Shown one piece after another: positions 16,223-24,915 of a stretch of 43,162 nucleotides of DNA; the first letter of the stretch is position 1, and every line of letters starts with the position of its first letter. The notes under the pieces are model-generated. The model had not been told where the DNA came from. It saw nothing but the letters and a program-made list of their open reading frames with translations, and made no database searches. The stretch is from Luteitalea sp. (GTDB taxonomy: Bacteria > Acidobacteriota > Vicinamibacteria > Vicinamibacterales > Vicinamibacteraceae), in contig WHTZ01000054.1 in assembly GCA_009377495.1 (NCBI GenBank), positions 1-43,162 of the forward strand, given 5' to 3'. A program made the translations under genes and the position numbers.

Positions 16223-17554
16223 CTACTCGGTAGCCTTGGGCTCCCATCCGTTCTCGTATTCGCGCACCCACAGCTTCTCGGCGTCCGGATCCTCTTTGAC
16301 CTCACCCGTGGATGGATCGCAGTGCAGCACATGGCCCGTTCGCGACGCGATGTTGCCGAGATGCGCAAGCATCGTGCTCTTGTGACCTTCGTCGATTGGC
16401 GCGTTGAGGGTCGCCTTGCCACGAATGGCTTCGAGAAAATTCGCGACGTGTCCGGCGTCGAGCGTATCACCGGGCCCGACCGTGCCCTGGTCGGACGAGG
16501 CTGCCGTATCGTCGACCTCGTTGACCAGCTTGTCTTCGAGGTCGAACACGCGGTAGCCGTTGCGATCGATGACGAGCGTTCCCTGCTCGCCGTGGAAGGT
16601 GATGCCGCCGCCGCTACCGTCGAGGCGATGGGGCGCGCAGCTCCGACCTTCCCAGGTGATTATCTTCTTATCCGGAAACTCCCACGTCATGATCTCGGTG
16701 TCTCCACACTCCCAGTCATCGTCATACCTGTAGCGGCCGCCGGCGGCGGTCACGCGGGTCGGCAGATCGACGCCCAAGCCCCAGCGCGCCATGTCGAGCA
16801 TGTGGGTCGCGTTGTTGCCCGCCTCACCTGTACCCCAATGCCAGAACCAGTGCCAATCGTAGTGCACGAAATTGTCCTTATAGGACCGGCGTGGCGCGGG
16901 CCCCTGCCACAGCTCGTAGTCGAGCCAGTCGGGTACGGCCACTTCCTGGCCACGGCCGATCGATGGCCGATTGTTCGCGTACCACGTCGCCGCGTAGTAG
17001 GGACGGCCGATGAGGCCGTTCTCGAGCTCCTCCATCGCGCGGGCGACATTGCTCCATGAGCGTCGCTGCGTACCGAGCTGCACCAGACGCTCGTATCGCG
17101 GCGCGGCGGCAACCACCAGCTCACCTTCGCGCGGATTGTGGCTCGCGGGCTTCTCGAGGTAGACGTGCTTGCCCGCAGCCATCGCCATGAGCGCGGCCGG
17201 TGCGTGCCAGTGGTCCGGCGCCGCGATCACGAGCGCATCGATCGAGGCATCCTCGAGGACGCGCCGCACGTCGCGCTCTCCCTGTGGTGCCGTGTCGGTC
17301 AGCTCTCGGACGTGGTCGACGGTCTTGGCGATCGCGCGTGTGTCCACGTCGCAGATGGTCGCCACCTCCGCGCCCGGCTGTTGGGCGAACGCCCGGGCAA
17401 GCTGATGGCCACGGCTATTGACGCCCATGACGGCCACGCGCACGCGGTCACTCGGCGCCATGAGCGTCCATGCGGCGTTGCGATCGACCACGGCGAGCCC
17501 GACGCCGGCGGCGCCAGCAGTCTTCACGAATCGACGGCGAGTGATTGGCCTCAT
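16223..17554 (-). CDS. Tat-exported Gfo/Idh/MocA oxidoreductase
   Basis: 443-residue NAD(P)-dependent sugar oxidoreductase family member. The N-terminal TRRRFVKTAGAAGVGLAV is a twin-arginine signal, so the protein is likely exported with its cofactor bound. The Rossmann start is RVRVAVMGVNSRGHQLARAF, and the EKP motif is in HVYLEKPASHN. An aromatic-rich patch FVHYDWHWFWHWGTGEAGNN is typical of the exported acidobacterial and planctomycete subfamily, in which a His acts as proton shuttle. GGAGG eight bases upstream supports the start. It heads an operon with the cupin protein. The substrate is unknown but probably a sugar or inositol derivative. Confidence 0.92.
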   Translation of the reverse strand: MRPITRRRFVKTAGAAGVGLAVVDRNAAWTLMAPSDRVRVAVMGVNSRGHQLARAFAQQPGAEVATICDVDTRAIAKTVDHVRELTDTAPQGERDVRRVLEDASIDALVIAAPDHWHAPAALMAMAAGKHVYLEKPASHNPREGELVVAAAPRYERLVQLGTQRRSWSNVARAMEELENGLIGRPYYAATWYANNRPSIGRGQEVAVPDWLDYELWQGPAPRRSYKDNFVHYDWHWFWHWGTGEAGNNATHMLDMARWGLGVDLPTRVTAAGGRYRYDDDWECGDTEIMTWEFPDKKIITWEGRSCAPHRLDGSGGGITFHGEQGTLVIDRNGYRVFDLEDKLVNEVDDTAASSDQGTVGPGDTLDAGHVANFLEAIRGKATLNAPIDEGHKSTMLAHLGNIASRTGHVLHCDPSTGEVKEDPDAEKLWVREYENGWEPKATE

Positions 17555-17697
17555 CGAACAACCTCCAGGGTCACAATTCCATTCTGCCTAGCGGAACCCG
17601 TTGCACCACACCAGGCGTCTGTCGGTGGGTCGATGATAGCCCGACTCGTCGAAATCCTCGACGCCCGATTTCCGTTGAGCACCCACGCCGGAGGAGC

Positions 17698-17734
17698 TTG
17701 ACTTAGTCATGTCACTTAGTCAATATGGCCATAT
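17698..17734 (+). promoter_or_regulatory. Operator-like repeats at the toxin-antitoxin start
   Basis: Two direct copies of ACTTAGTCA (17701-17709 and 17714-17722, period 13) are followed at once by a perfect 12-base palindrome ATATGGCCATAT (17723-17734) that overlaps the antitoxin ATG at 17733. TTGACT at 17698 could be a -35 box, with CAATAT 17 bases on as a poor -10. Phd-type antitoxins repress their own operon through such palindromes, so this is the probable autoregulatory site. Confidence 0.55.
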
Positions 17735-17957
17735 GAAGATGGTCAACGTGCACGAGGCCAAGACACATCTGTCACGTCTCATTGACGAGGTCGCCCAAGG
17801 CGGTGACGTCGTGATCGCACGCGCCGGCCATCCCGTTGTACGCCTCGTGCCCGTTGCCTCTTCGCGCCGCATCCTCGGCCAGGACCGCGGTCGTGTCGTC
17901 ATCGCAGACGACTTCGACGCGCCGCTACCAGAGCACATGCTCGCTGACTTCGAATGA
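17733..17957 (+). CDS. Phd/YefM-type antitoxin
   Basis: Antitoxin of a type II toxin-antitoxin pair, about 74 residues. It has the canonical start MKMVNVHEAKTHLSRLIDEV, followed by GGDVVIARAGHPVVRLVPV and a variable toxin-binding tail (ADDFDAPLPEHMLADFE). The N-terminal half binds DNA for autoregulation and the C-terminal half neutralises the toxin. The start at 17733 follows family alignment. A longer start at 17709 is possible because GGAGGAG lies 12 bases before it, but that would translate through the operator repeats. The PIN toxin GTG is one base after the stop, giving tight coupling. Confidence 0.9.
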   Translation: MKMVNVHEAKTHLSRLIDEVAQGGDVVIARAGHPVVRLVPVASSRRILGQDRGRVVIADDFDAPLPEHMLADFE

Positions 17958-17958
17958 C

Positions 17959-18348
17959 GTGAAGTACTTGCTCGACACGCAGTGTTGGCTCTGGATGTGC
18001 GCGACGCCCGAGCGGCTGTCGCGACGAGTGCGCAGCTTGCTCCGGTCGGATGAACACGACTTTTATCTGTCAGTCGCGAGCGCCTGGGAAATCGCCATCA
18101 AGTACCAGCTCGGACGCTTGTCGCTTCCCGCAGCGCCGCGGGAGTACGTACCATCACGGATCCAACAGACTGCCGTGCTGCCATTGGGCATTACGCTATC
18201 GCACGTGCTTCGCGTGGGTGAGCTCCCGCTTCACCATCGGGATCCGTTCGACCGACTGCTCGTCGCGCAGGCCTTTGAAGAAGACATGACACTGGTCAGC
18301 GCGGACAGGCCACTATCGGCGTACAACGTCAGGCTCATTCGAGCATAA
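17959..18348 (+). CDS. PIN-domain toxin (VapC family)
   Basis: A 129-residue Mg-dependent ribonuclease toxin. The acidic PIN residues are in place: LLDTQCWLW (first Asp), SVASAWEIAIK (Glu), HHRDPFDRLLVAQA (Asp pair) and TLVSADRPL (last Asp). Strong similarity in layout to the VapC subgroup whose partner is Phd/YefM. Start GTG at 17959, one base after the antitoxin stop. The upstream open frame has no homologous sequence. Its last 36 bases overlap the 3' end of the convergent pseudouridine synthase gene. It looks intact. Confidence 0.93.
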   Translation: MKYLLDTQCWLWMCATPERLSRRVRSLLRSDEHDFYLSVASAWEIAIKYQLGRLSLPAAPREYVPSRIQQTAVLPLGITLSHVLRVGELPLHHRDPFDRLLVAQAFEEDMTLVSADRPLSAYNVRLIRA

Positions 18349-19350
18349 CGACAGGCCGGCAAGCGCCATGAGCGCTCGCATGTCGTCTGGCAGCGGCGCG
18401 GTAATGAGCAGCCGCTCGCACGTCATGGGATGCGTGAACCCGAGCCGCCACGCGTGTAGGGCCTGACGAGGAAAGGCCCGCGCCGCCGCCGCGAGCGTGA
18501 CGTCACTCAGCCATTGCCCACCGGGCACGCCGTACACGCGATCGCCGACGATTGGCACGCCAAGCGCGCGGAGGTGCACGCGAATCTGGTGCATGCGTCC
18601 CGTGATCAGCCGGCAGCGCAAGAGCGATAACCGGCCGCGCCCCGTGCCGCTCGTCGCAACACATTCGTACTCGGTCACGCTTTCGCGGCCACCGTTCTCC
18701 GCCACGCGCATGCGGTACCAATTCTCCGCGTCGCGCTCGACGTTGACCTTGATCCGCCCCACCTCGCGCCCGGGGTGTCCGTACACGAGCGCCAGGTACT
18801 CTTTCGAAAACGTGCGGCGTTGCAGCGCCCGCGCAAGCCGCGCGAGCACCTCTGGATCCTTGGCCACCAGCAAGATGCCAGAGGTGTCCTTGTCGAGCCG
18901 GTGTACGAGGCCGGGCCGCCCGCCGCGCGGTCCCCACTGCGTCGCGTGCCAGAGCAGCGCGTTGAAGAGCGTGCCGTTCGCATGTCCCTTGGTCGGATGG
19001 ACGACCGTGCCGTGAGCCTTATTGACCGCCAGCAGGTGCTCGTCCTCATAGAGCACGTTGAGGGGCCGGGCTTCGGGCAGGTGCTCGGGGCGCGGTGGTC
19101 GCTGGGGGATGAGCACACTGATCTCCTCACCCAGCGTGACGCGTCGGCCACCACGCTTGATGGACACGCCATTGACGAAGATGCGGTCGGCGCCAACCCA
19201 ACGCTGCACGTCCGCGCGGGCGATGTCATGGCGATCAGCCAGGCGGCGCAAGATGACCCGATCCAGACGCACACCCACATCGCCGCGATCGGCGCGGAAC
19301 ATGCGCTGTTCGAGCCTCTCCGGCAGTGTGGCGTCGTGAGGGGCGCTCAT
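18313..19350 (-). CDS. RluA/RluD-type 23S rRNA pseudouridine synthase
   Basis: 345 residues. An N-terminal S4 RNA-binding domain (VRLDRVILRRLADR to ITLGEE-like VTLGEEISVLIP) is followed by the RluA catalytic domain, with HRLDKDTSGILLVAK containing the catalytic Asp153. LITGRMHQIRVHLRALGVPIVGDRVYG is the standard late motif. RluD members modify helix 69 of 23S rRNA, though target specificity cannot be proved here. I choose the ATG at 19350 because the S4 domain begins shortly after it. The frame is open further upstream but is not homologous. Its end overlaps the VapC end by 36 bases on the opposite strand. Confidence 0.92.
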   Translation of the reverse strand: MSAPHDATLPERLEQRMFRADRGDVGVRLDRVILRRLADRHDIARADVQRWVGADRIFVNGVSIKRGGRRVTLGEEISVLIPQRPPRPEHLPEARPLNVLYEDEHLLAVNKAHGTVVHPTKGHANGTLFNALLWHATQWGPRGGRPGLVHRLDKDTSGILLVAKDPEVLARLARALQRRTFSKEYLALVYGHPGREVGRIKVNVERDAENWYRMRVAENGGRESVTEYECVATSGTGRGRLSLLRCRLITGRMHQIRVHLRALGVPIVGDRVYGVPGGQWLSDVTLAAAARAFPRQALHAWRLGFTHPMTCERLLITAPLPDDMRALMALAGLSLCSNEPDVVRR

Positions 19351-19453
19351 CGCTCGTGATATTCTGCCGCATCGGGGTTCGTAGTACATTCTTGATCCGC
19401 CCTGACCGGTGAGGGCGTCACCACCACCGGGCGAGACGCAGTCGGAGGCCATC

Positions 19454-20551
19454 ATGACGAGCTCGGTTGCCACACCATCGATCCACGTCGAGCGCACGCG
19501 TACCCCGCGTCCGAAGCCGAAGGAGACGGAGCTTGGCTTTGGCCGGCATTTTGCCGACCACATGTTCATCGCCGACTACGTTGCCGGGCGGGGCTGGACG
19601 GCCCCACGCGTGGTGCCGTACGCGCCATTTTCCCTCGAGCCGGCAGCCATGGTGTTTCATTACGGCCAGGCAATGTTCGAGGGCCTGAAGGCGTTTCGAC
19701 TACCCGATGGGCAGGTGGCGCTATTCCGGGTCGACCGGCACTGCCAGCGCATGGCGAAGGGCGCGCCGTGGTTGTCGATGCCGGCGCCCGACCCGGACTT
19801 CCTCCAATCGGCCATCGTGACGCTGGTGGCAACCGACCGTGAGTGGGTACCCGCATCACGCGGCACGGCGCTCTACGTTCGTCCGACGCTGATCGCCACG
19901 CAGCCGAGTCTCGGTGTCAGGCCGTCGGAGACCTATTCGCTGTTCGTCATTACGTCGCCGGTCGGCGCGTACTATACGGGTGGCCTCAAACCGGTGCGCA
20001 TCTGGGTGGAACGCGAGCGCGTGCGCGCGGTGCGCGGCGGGATTGGTGCGGTGAAGGCAGCCGGCAACTACGCCGCGAGCCTCCAGGTGGCCGAGCACGC
20101 ACGCGAGAAAGGGTGTGACCAGGTGCTGTGGCTGGATGCCGCCGAGCGACGCTTTGTCGAGGAAGTCGGCACCATGAACGTGTTCCTCGTGATTGGCAAC
20201 GAGCTCATCACGCCGCCGCTCACGGGCAGCATCCTCGCTGGCATTACACGGGACGCGGTGATCACGCTCGCACGAGACTGGGGTCTCGCGGTGGCCGAGC
20301 GCCCCATCGCCCTCGACGAGGTCGAGGCTGCGCACCGGAATGGTCTGCTCAAAGAGGCCTTTGGGACTGGCACGGCGGCCGTCATCCAATCAGTGGGCAC
20401 GCTGGTGTACGACGGCGGTGAGCTCATGATTGGCGACGGTCGAACGGGCTCGCTCGCGCAGCGTCTCTACGACGCCATCACGCGCTTGCAGTACGGTGAC
20501 GATCCGGATCCCCACGACTGGCGGACAATCGTATCGATGCCGAGCGCTTGA
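19454..20551 (+). CDS. ilvE: Branched-chain amino-acid aminotransferase
   Basis: PLP-dependent enzyme interconverting Leu, Ile and Val with their 2-oxo acids. At 365 residues it is the longer class (BCAT type II, like the eukaryotic enzymes) and not the 309-residue E. coli type. Motifs: MVFHYGQAMFEGLKAFR, YVRPTLIATQPSLGVRPS, and GGIGAVKAAGNYAAS with the PLP Lys201, then VEEVGTMNVFLVIGNELITP. GGAGG five bases before the ATG fixes the start. A muramidase gene begins one base after the stop, an unexpected partner. Confidence 0.94.
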   Translation: MTSSVATPSIHVERTRTPRPKPKETELGFGRHFADHMFIADYVAGRGWTAPRVVPYAPFSLEPAAMVFHYGQAMFEGLKAFRLPDGQVALFRVDRHCQRMAKGAPWLSMPAPDPDFLQSAIVTLVATDREWVPASRGTALYVRPTLIATQPSLGVRPSETYSLFVITSPVGAYYTGGLKPVRIWVERERVRAVRGGIGAVKAAGNYAASLQVAEHAREKGCDQVLWLDAAERRFVEEVGTMNVFLVIGNELITPPLTGSILAGITRDAVITLARDWGLAVAERPIALDEVEAAHRNGLLKEAFGTGTAAVIQSVGTLVYDGGELMIGDGRTGSLAQRLYDAITRLQYGDDPDPHDWRTIVSMPSA

Positions 20552-20552
20552 C

Positions 20553-21716
20553 GTGGTCACCCTCGGCATCGAGCGCCTGCTCGCATCTGACCGGTTGAAG
20601 GGTCTCAAGGTCGGCCTCGTCGCCAATCCCTCTTCGGTCGACGCCTCGCTCCAACACGTGGCAGACCGGCTGCGCGCGATGCCGCACGTCACGCTCGCGG
20701 CATTGTTTGGCCCGCAGCACGGCTTTCACTCGACCGTGCAGGACGACATGCTCGAGACGCCGGACGCGGTCGACCCGCAACACGGCATCCCGATCTACTC
20801 CCTCTACAGCGACACCCGTGAGCCAACGCCCGCGATGCTCGACGGTCTCGACGCGCTGGTGATCGACCTGCAGGACATTGGCACGCGGGTCTACACCTAC
20901 ATCTACACGATGGCGAACTGCTTGAAGGCCGCCGCGCGGTGCGGCCTTCCCGTCATCGTGTGCGACCGGCCAAATCCGATAGGTGGCGAGGCCGTCGAAG
21001 GCCCAGTGCTCCAACCCGGTTTCGAGTCGTTCGTTGGGCTCTTCCCGATTCCGCTGCGACACGGTCTGACGATTGGGGAGCTCGCCACGCTCTTCAACGA
21101 GGCGTTTGACCTCGGCGCGCGTCTTGACGTCATCGAGCTCGACGGCTGGCGGCGCGCGATGTGCTTCGACCAGACGGGACTCGCGTGGGTCATGCCGTCG
21201 CCCAACATGCCCACGCTCGACACGGCCCTCGTTTATCCGGGCGCGGTGCTGTTCGAGGGCACGATGGTCTCCGAAGGCCGCGGCACGACCCGGCCGTTCG
21301 AGATCATTGGCGCACCATGGATCGATGCCGAGGCGTTTGCCGCATCGCTCAACACGCTGGCGCTGCCTGGCGTGCACATGCGTCCCGTGTGGTTCCAGCC
21401 AACCTTTCAGAAGCACGCGAATCTCACGTGCGGCGGTTGTCAGATCCACGTCACGAACCGCGGCACGTTCCAGCCAGTGCGAACGGCGGTGGCCCTGCTT
21501 GGCGCCTGCCGCCGTGCCGCCCCAGATCGCTTCGCCTGGCGCGAGCCACCGTACGAGTACGAGCACGAAAAGCTGCCGATCGACGTCCTCGCCGGCTCAG
21601 ACGCATTCCGTCGCTACATCGACGCCGACGCCACCATCGACGCCATCGTCAATAACTGGCAGCCTGGCCTGGCATCGTTCATGAAGCTGAGACGGGACTA
21701 TCTCAGGTACAGATAG
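20553..21716 (+). CDS. DUF1343 / NamZ-family exo-beta-N-acetylmuramidase
   Basis: 387 residues of the family now known as GH171 (NamZ), which removes terminal MurNAc from peptidoglycan fragments. Motifs: KVGLVANPSSVD, LFGPQHGFHSTVQDDMLETP, LDALVIDLQDIGTRVYTYIYT and CDRPNPIGGEAVEGP. No signal peptide is apparent from the GTG at 20553, so cytoplasmic recycling is possible, although many relatives are exported. From memory, the residue before His56 is Glu in studied members (PEHG) but Gln here (PQHG). The GTG follows the aminotransferase stop by one base, implying translational coupling. An in-frame start upstream would overlap that gene. Confidence 0.85.
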   Translation: MVTLGIERLLASDRLKGLKVGLVANPSSVDASLQHVADRLRAMPHVTLAALFGPQHGFHSTVQDDMLETPDAVDPQHGIPIYSLYSDTREPTPAMLDGLDALVIDLQDIGTRVYTYIYTMANCLKAAARCGLPVIVCDRPNPIGGEAVEGPVLQPGFESFVGLFPIPLRHGLTIGELATLFNEAFDLGARLDVIELDGWRRAMCFDQTGLAWVMPSPNMPTLDTALVYPGAVLFEGTMVSEGRGTTRPFEIIGAPWIDAEAFAASLNTLALPGVHMRPVWFQPTFQKHANLTCGGCQIHVTNRGTFQPVRTAVALLGACRRAAPDRFAWREPPYEYEHEKLPIDVLAGSDAFRRYIDADATIDAIVNNWQPGLASFMKLRRDYLRYR

Positions 21717-21811
21717 GGTCGCGCAGCGGACAAACACTAAGCGTTCTCTTGAACTTCTAGACGTAGTCAGATAGACTTGTATCGCTAGATGATCTAGAGG
21801 TCAGGCGCGCG

Positions 21812-22266
21812 GGCAACACAAAGCGGAACTGGTCTCCTCAATGCAGGGAGTCTTCGACGTCTCGCTCTCCGCCTGGCGCTTCCGGCGTACATTGCTGGCC
21901 GCCATCGCAACGCTGGCACTGGCCCTCGCGGCCGCTGGAATCTACGGGGTGATGACGTTCTCTGTCACCCTGCGCACCCGTGAGATTGGGATTCGCATGG
22001 CGTTGGGCGCCCGGCCGTTGCGAGTCCTGCGCATGGTGATGGCGACCGGCCTGCGCCTGGCGACCGTGGGTGTCACCATCGGGTTGGCCGGGGCTTGGAT
22101 GATGTCGGGCCTTTTCTCGGCCTTCGTCTTCGGAATCACGGCAACAGATTCCACTTCGTCTCTTTGGGCTGCGGGTATGCTGTTGGCCGTCGCGCTCCTG
22201 GCCGTCTACATTCCCGGTCTCCGCGCGTCAAAGCTCGATCCCATCTATACCTTGCGTCGGGAGTAG
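21812..22266 (+). pseudogene. C-terminal fragment of an FtsX/MacB-type ABC permease
   Basis: A recognisable tail of the ADOP-type acidobacterial permeases: ALAAAGIYGVMTFSVTLRTR, then EIGIRMALGARPLRVLRMV, two further membrane segments, and an end LRASKLDPIYTLRRE. Intact proteins have about 800 residues with a MacB periplasmic core, but here only the last 150 or so remain. In-frame residues before the ATG at 21841 (AELVSS) still fit the family, so the remnant begins a little upstream. The boundary at 21812 is approximate. No ATPase gene is nearby. Confidence 0.75.
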
Positions 22267-22296
22267 GGCGTGTTTTCTGAGACACCTGTTTGAAGC

Positions 22297-24291
22297 ATGG
22301 GACACTACGCTTTTCGTGCGGTACGCCAAGCGACGATCGCGGTCGCGTTCGCCATCGCGATCCTCCTTGGCGCGGTAAGCGGCGTGCTGTTCGCGTACGC
22401 CGGCGATCTGCCGGAGATCTCAACGCTCGATAGTTACGCGCCGAGCACGATCACGCGCGTGTACGCCGACAATAACGAGATCATCGGTGAGTTCGCCGTC
22501 GAACGTCGTCTGGTGGTCGGGTACGACGATATTGCTCCGCATCTACGTGAAGCCATCATCGCAGCGGAAGACGGGACCTTCGACTCCCACGTCGGCTTGA
22601 GCATTTCGAGCCTCGCCGTGGCCCTGATGCGGGATGTGCTGAGAGCCGTGCGCGACGCGGTGACGGGACGAACGTCCCGCCCCGTCGGCGCGAGCACGCT
22701 GACGCAGCAGCTCGCTCGCACCCTGTTTCCGGAGACGGTCGGCTTCACGCTCGGGGACGTCAGCCCTGAACGAAAGATCAAGGAAGCGATCGTCGCGCTG
22801 CAGATCGAGAAGCGCTACACGAAGCGCGAAATCCTGACGTTCTACGCGAACCACGTGCACTTCGGCCACGGCACGTACGGTGTCGAGGCGGCCGCGCGCC
22901 TCTACTTCGCGAAGTCCGCGAAGGACGTATCGTTGGAAGAGGCCGCGCTGCTGGCGGGAATCCTCCAGTTGCCGGCGCGGCAAAGTCCATTCGTCAGCCG
23001 CGACAAGGCGCTGTGGCGCCGCGAGTACACGCTGCAGCGGATGGCGAATGAGGGATTCATCACGCAAGCGCAGGCGGATGCGGCCAAGAAAAGGCCCCTC
23101 GTCACGCGCGGCCAACCCGCGCGGCCGCACTCGCCTGCGCCGTACTTCGTCGAAGAGATTCGCCAAACCTTGGAAGCGGAGTACGGCGCTCGGCAACTGT
23201 ACGAGAACGGGCTGCAAGTCCACACGTCGCTCAACCTGGAATTGCAGGACGCGGCGGCGAGCGCGCTGGAGGCCGGGCTCGCGCGTCTAAACAAAGGCCG
23301 CAAGGATCCCACCGTCGAGGGCGCGGTGCTCGCGCTGGACAATCACACGGGCCAGATCCTCGCGATGGTCGGCGGCTCGGATTTCGCTCGCACCAAGTTC
23401 AACCGGGCCGTGCAAGCCAAGCGGCAGATTGGATCCACGTTCAAGCCCATCATCTATACGGCGGCCGTGGATCGCGGTTACACCGCCGTCTCCATGTTGC
23501 AGGATGAGTCCATCTCATACGTGGCGGGCCCTGGACAGCCGCTCTACACGCCCCGGAACTACGACCACAGATTCGAGGGCCCGGTGACGCTTCGTCGCGC
23601 GCTCGAGCAGTCGCGGAACGTGCCCACCGTTCGCTTGATGGATGCGCTCGGCCCACGGCACGTCACCGACTACGCCCGCCGCCTGGGTTTCACATCCGAG
23701 ATCAGACCGTATCTCTCGAGCGCACTCGGGGCCAACGAGGCGAGCTTGCTCGAGGTCACGACCGCCTTTTCAGTGTTCCCCAATCAAGGCGTACGTATGC
23801 GACCATACGGCATGCTGCGCGTGACGGATCGGACAGGCAGCGTGCTGCTGGAAAATCGGCCGGAACCTCACGACGCCATTCGCGTCGATACGGCCTATGT
23901 GATGCTCAGCCTGCTCCAGGGCGTCGCCACGCGCGGGACGGCGGCACACGCCGCGTCGCTCGGCTGGCCACTCGGCGGCAAGACAGGAACGACCAACGAC
24001 TACACCGACGCGTGGATGGTCGGCTTCGACCCCGACATCACCATTGGCGTCTGGGTTGGCTATGACCAGAAGAGGAGGTTGGGCCCATCCATGACAGGGA
24101 CCGTTGCCGCGCTCCCCATTTGGATGGATGTGATGAAAGCCCACATTGCGCAACACGCGGACGACCAGCCAAAGCCGGCATTCACGTCTCCAGGCAACAT
24201 CGTCTTCGTCGAGCTCGACGACGGCCTGCGTGAAGCATTCATTGCGGGCACCCAGCCGGGTGCGACACTTGGCGACATCAAGGTCCGGTGA
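22297..24291 (+). CDS. Penicillin-binding protein 1A-type bifunctional transglycosylase/transpeptidase
   Basis: 664-residue inner-membrane enzyme that polymerises glycan strands from lipid II and crosslinks peptides. A single N-terminal membrane helix lies at about 13-34. The GT51 domain follows, with AIIAAEDGTFDSHVG (catalytic Glu near 90), STLTQQLARTLF, and EKRYTKREILTFYANHVHFG. The transpeptidase domain has SxxK (S380-T-F-K383), SxN (SRNVPT) and KTGT at 562-565. All active-site motifs are present. The usual EDxxF/Y-x-x-H-G motif is altered to EDGTFDSHVG. The C-terminus ends soon after the transpeptidase fold. No strong ribosome site precedes the ATG. Upstream is a permease remnant, downstream decayed DNA. 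Confidence 0.93.
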   Translation: MGHYAFRAVRQATIAVAFAIAILLGAVSGVLFAYAGDLPEISTLDSYAPSTITRVYADNNEIIGEFAVERRLVVGYDDIAPHLREAIIAAEDGTFDSHVGLSISSLAVALMRDVLRAVRDAVTGRTSRPVGASTLTQQLARTLFPETVGFTLGDVSPERKIKEAIVALQIEKRYTKREILTFYANHVHFGHGTYGVEAAARLYFAKSAKDVSLEEAALLAGILQLPARQSPFVSRDKALWRREYTLQRMANEGFITQAQADAAKKRPLVTRGQPARPHSPAPYFVEEIRQTLEAEYGARQLYENGLQVHTSLNLELQDAAASALEAGLARLNKGRKDPTVEGAVLALDNHTGQILAMVGGSDFARTKFNRAVQAKRQIGSTFKPIIYTAAVDRGYTAVSMLQDESISYVAGPGQPLYTPRNYDHRFEGPVTLRRALEQSRNVPTVRLMDALGPRHVTDYARRLGFTSEIRPYLSSALGANEASLLEVTTAFSVFPNQGVRMRPYGMLRVTDRTGSVLLENRPEPHDAIRVDTAYVMLSLLQGVATRGTAAHAASLGWPLGGKTGTTNDYTDAWMVGFDPDITIGVWVGYDQKRRLGPSMTGTVAALPIWMDVMKAHIAQHADDQPKPAFTSPGNIVFVELDDGLREAFIAGTQPGATLGDIKVR

Positions 24292-24473
24292 GAGCTCCCC
24301 TTCGCGAACGCCACGGTCGAGTCGTTGTTTGATGACCTTGGGTGCGCGCTGTCGTAACGAGACCGCTTCGCGGCCGCGAGGATTCGCGCGGTGGTCGCAA
24401 TGCCTGGGTGGCGAGATGGTTGTGGTGACGTTACCTCGACGGCCACCGGTACAGCGTCGTGGCGCGGCCCTCC

Positions 24474-24493
24474 AACTGGCCGCGCGGCGAGTT
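24474..24493. repeat. 20-base imperfect palindrome, copy 2 of a dispersed pair
   Basis: The bases aactggccgcgcggcgagtt are the exact reverse complement of 1282-1301. Flanks are also partly alike (CGTGGCGCGGCCCTCC before, GTGGC after). It lies in the otherwise empty stretch 24292-24686 after the PBP1A gene, some 200 bases downstream of an HNH remnant on the other strand. Confidence 0.55.
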
Positions 24494-24686
24494 GTGGCGT
24501 CCGCGCGTCGGTCGCTGGCCCGTGGTGGAGTGGCCGGGCGGACCGCCGGCGTTCGTTGAGCGAGTCCGGCCGGTCCGCGTGGCGTGCCGCAAAGACGGGG
24601 CGCACGAGGGTGTGGGGTCGCGCACCGCTGGCAGCCATGATCTCCGAACCGGCGCAGGAACAGCCTTCTCGCACGGCCATGCCCCG

Positions 24687-24761
24687 CCACGGCCCGAATA
24701 CCTGCTCGGCCTCATGCGTGTTGTGAGCTTTACACCGCAACGAGATGTTGTCGACCGACAC
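24687..24761 (-). pseudogene. C-terminal remnant of an HNH endonuclease-family gene
   Basis: The minus strand encodes VDNISLRCKAHNTHEAEQVF followed by GPW. This matches the end of the HNH domain of a family abundant in Acidobacteriota (S/T-V-D-N-x-x-L-R-C-R-A-H-N-x-Y-E-A-E-x-x-F-G). The upstream part with the first His pair and the N-terminal domain is absent. Only about 24 codons survive. Confidence 0.75.
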
Positions 24762-24793
24762 GACACGCCCCTCTTTCGCACGTACGGAAGCCG

Positions 24794-24915
24794 GTGAGTG
24801 CGGACCAGGGCGCCGCCCTCGAGGCGCTGATCGAGCGATACAAAACGGCCTGGGCCCGGCAAGACACGGAAGCTTTCATTGCGCTGCACGCGCAAGACGT
24901 CGAATGGATCGGTTC
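24794..24915 (+). pseudogene. N-terminal remnant of a SnoaL/DUF4440-like gene
   Basis: From a GTG at 24794 the frame encodes ALEALIERYKTAWARQDTEA, then FIALHAQDVEWI, the first helices of SnoaL-like/SgcJ-type small proteins of about 130 residues. The similarity stops at 24915, where minus-strand CGNR-gene sequence begins. A 3'-truncated remnant. Confidence 0.55.

Noticed and set aside
15679..17957. A single operon running from the toxin-antitoxin pair to the cupin gene
   Set aside because: The antitoxin/toxin genes are on the plus strand and diverge from the Gfo/Idh and cupin genes on the minus strand.
20478..21566. 362-codon minus-strand open frame across the NamZ-type gene
   Set aside because: The opposite strand encodes a well-conserved DUF1343 protein. 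The antisense translation is low-complexity and Arg-rich.
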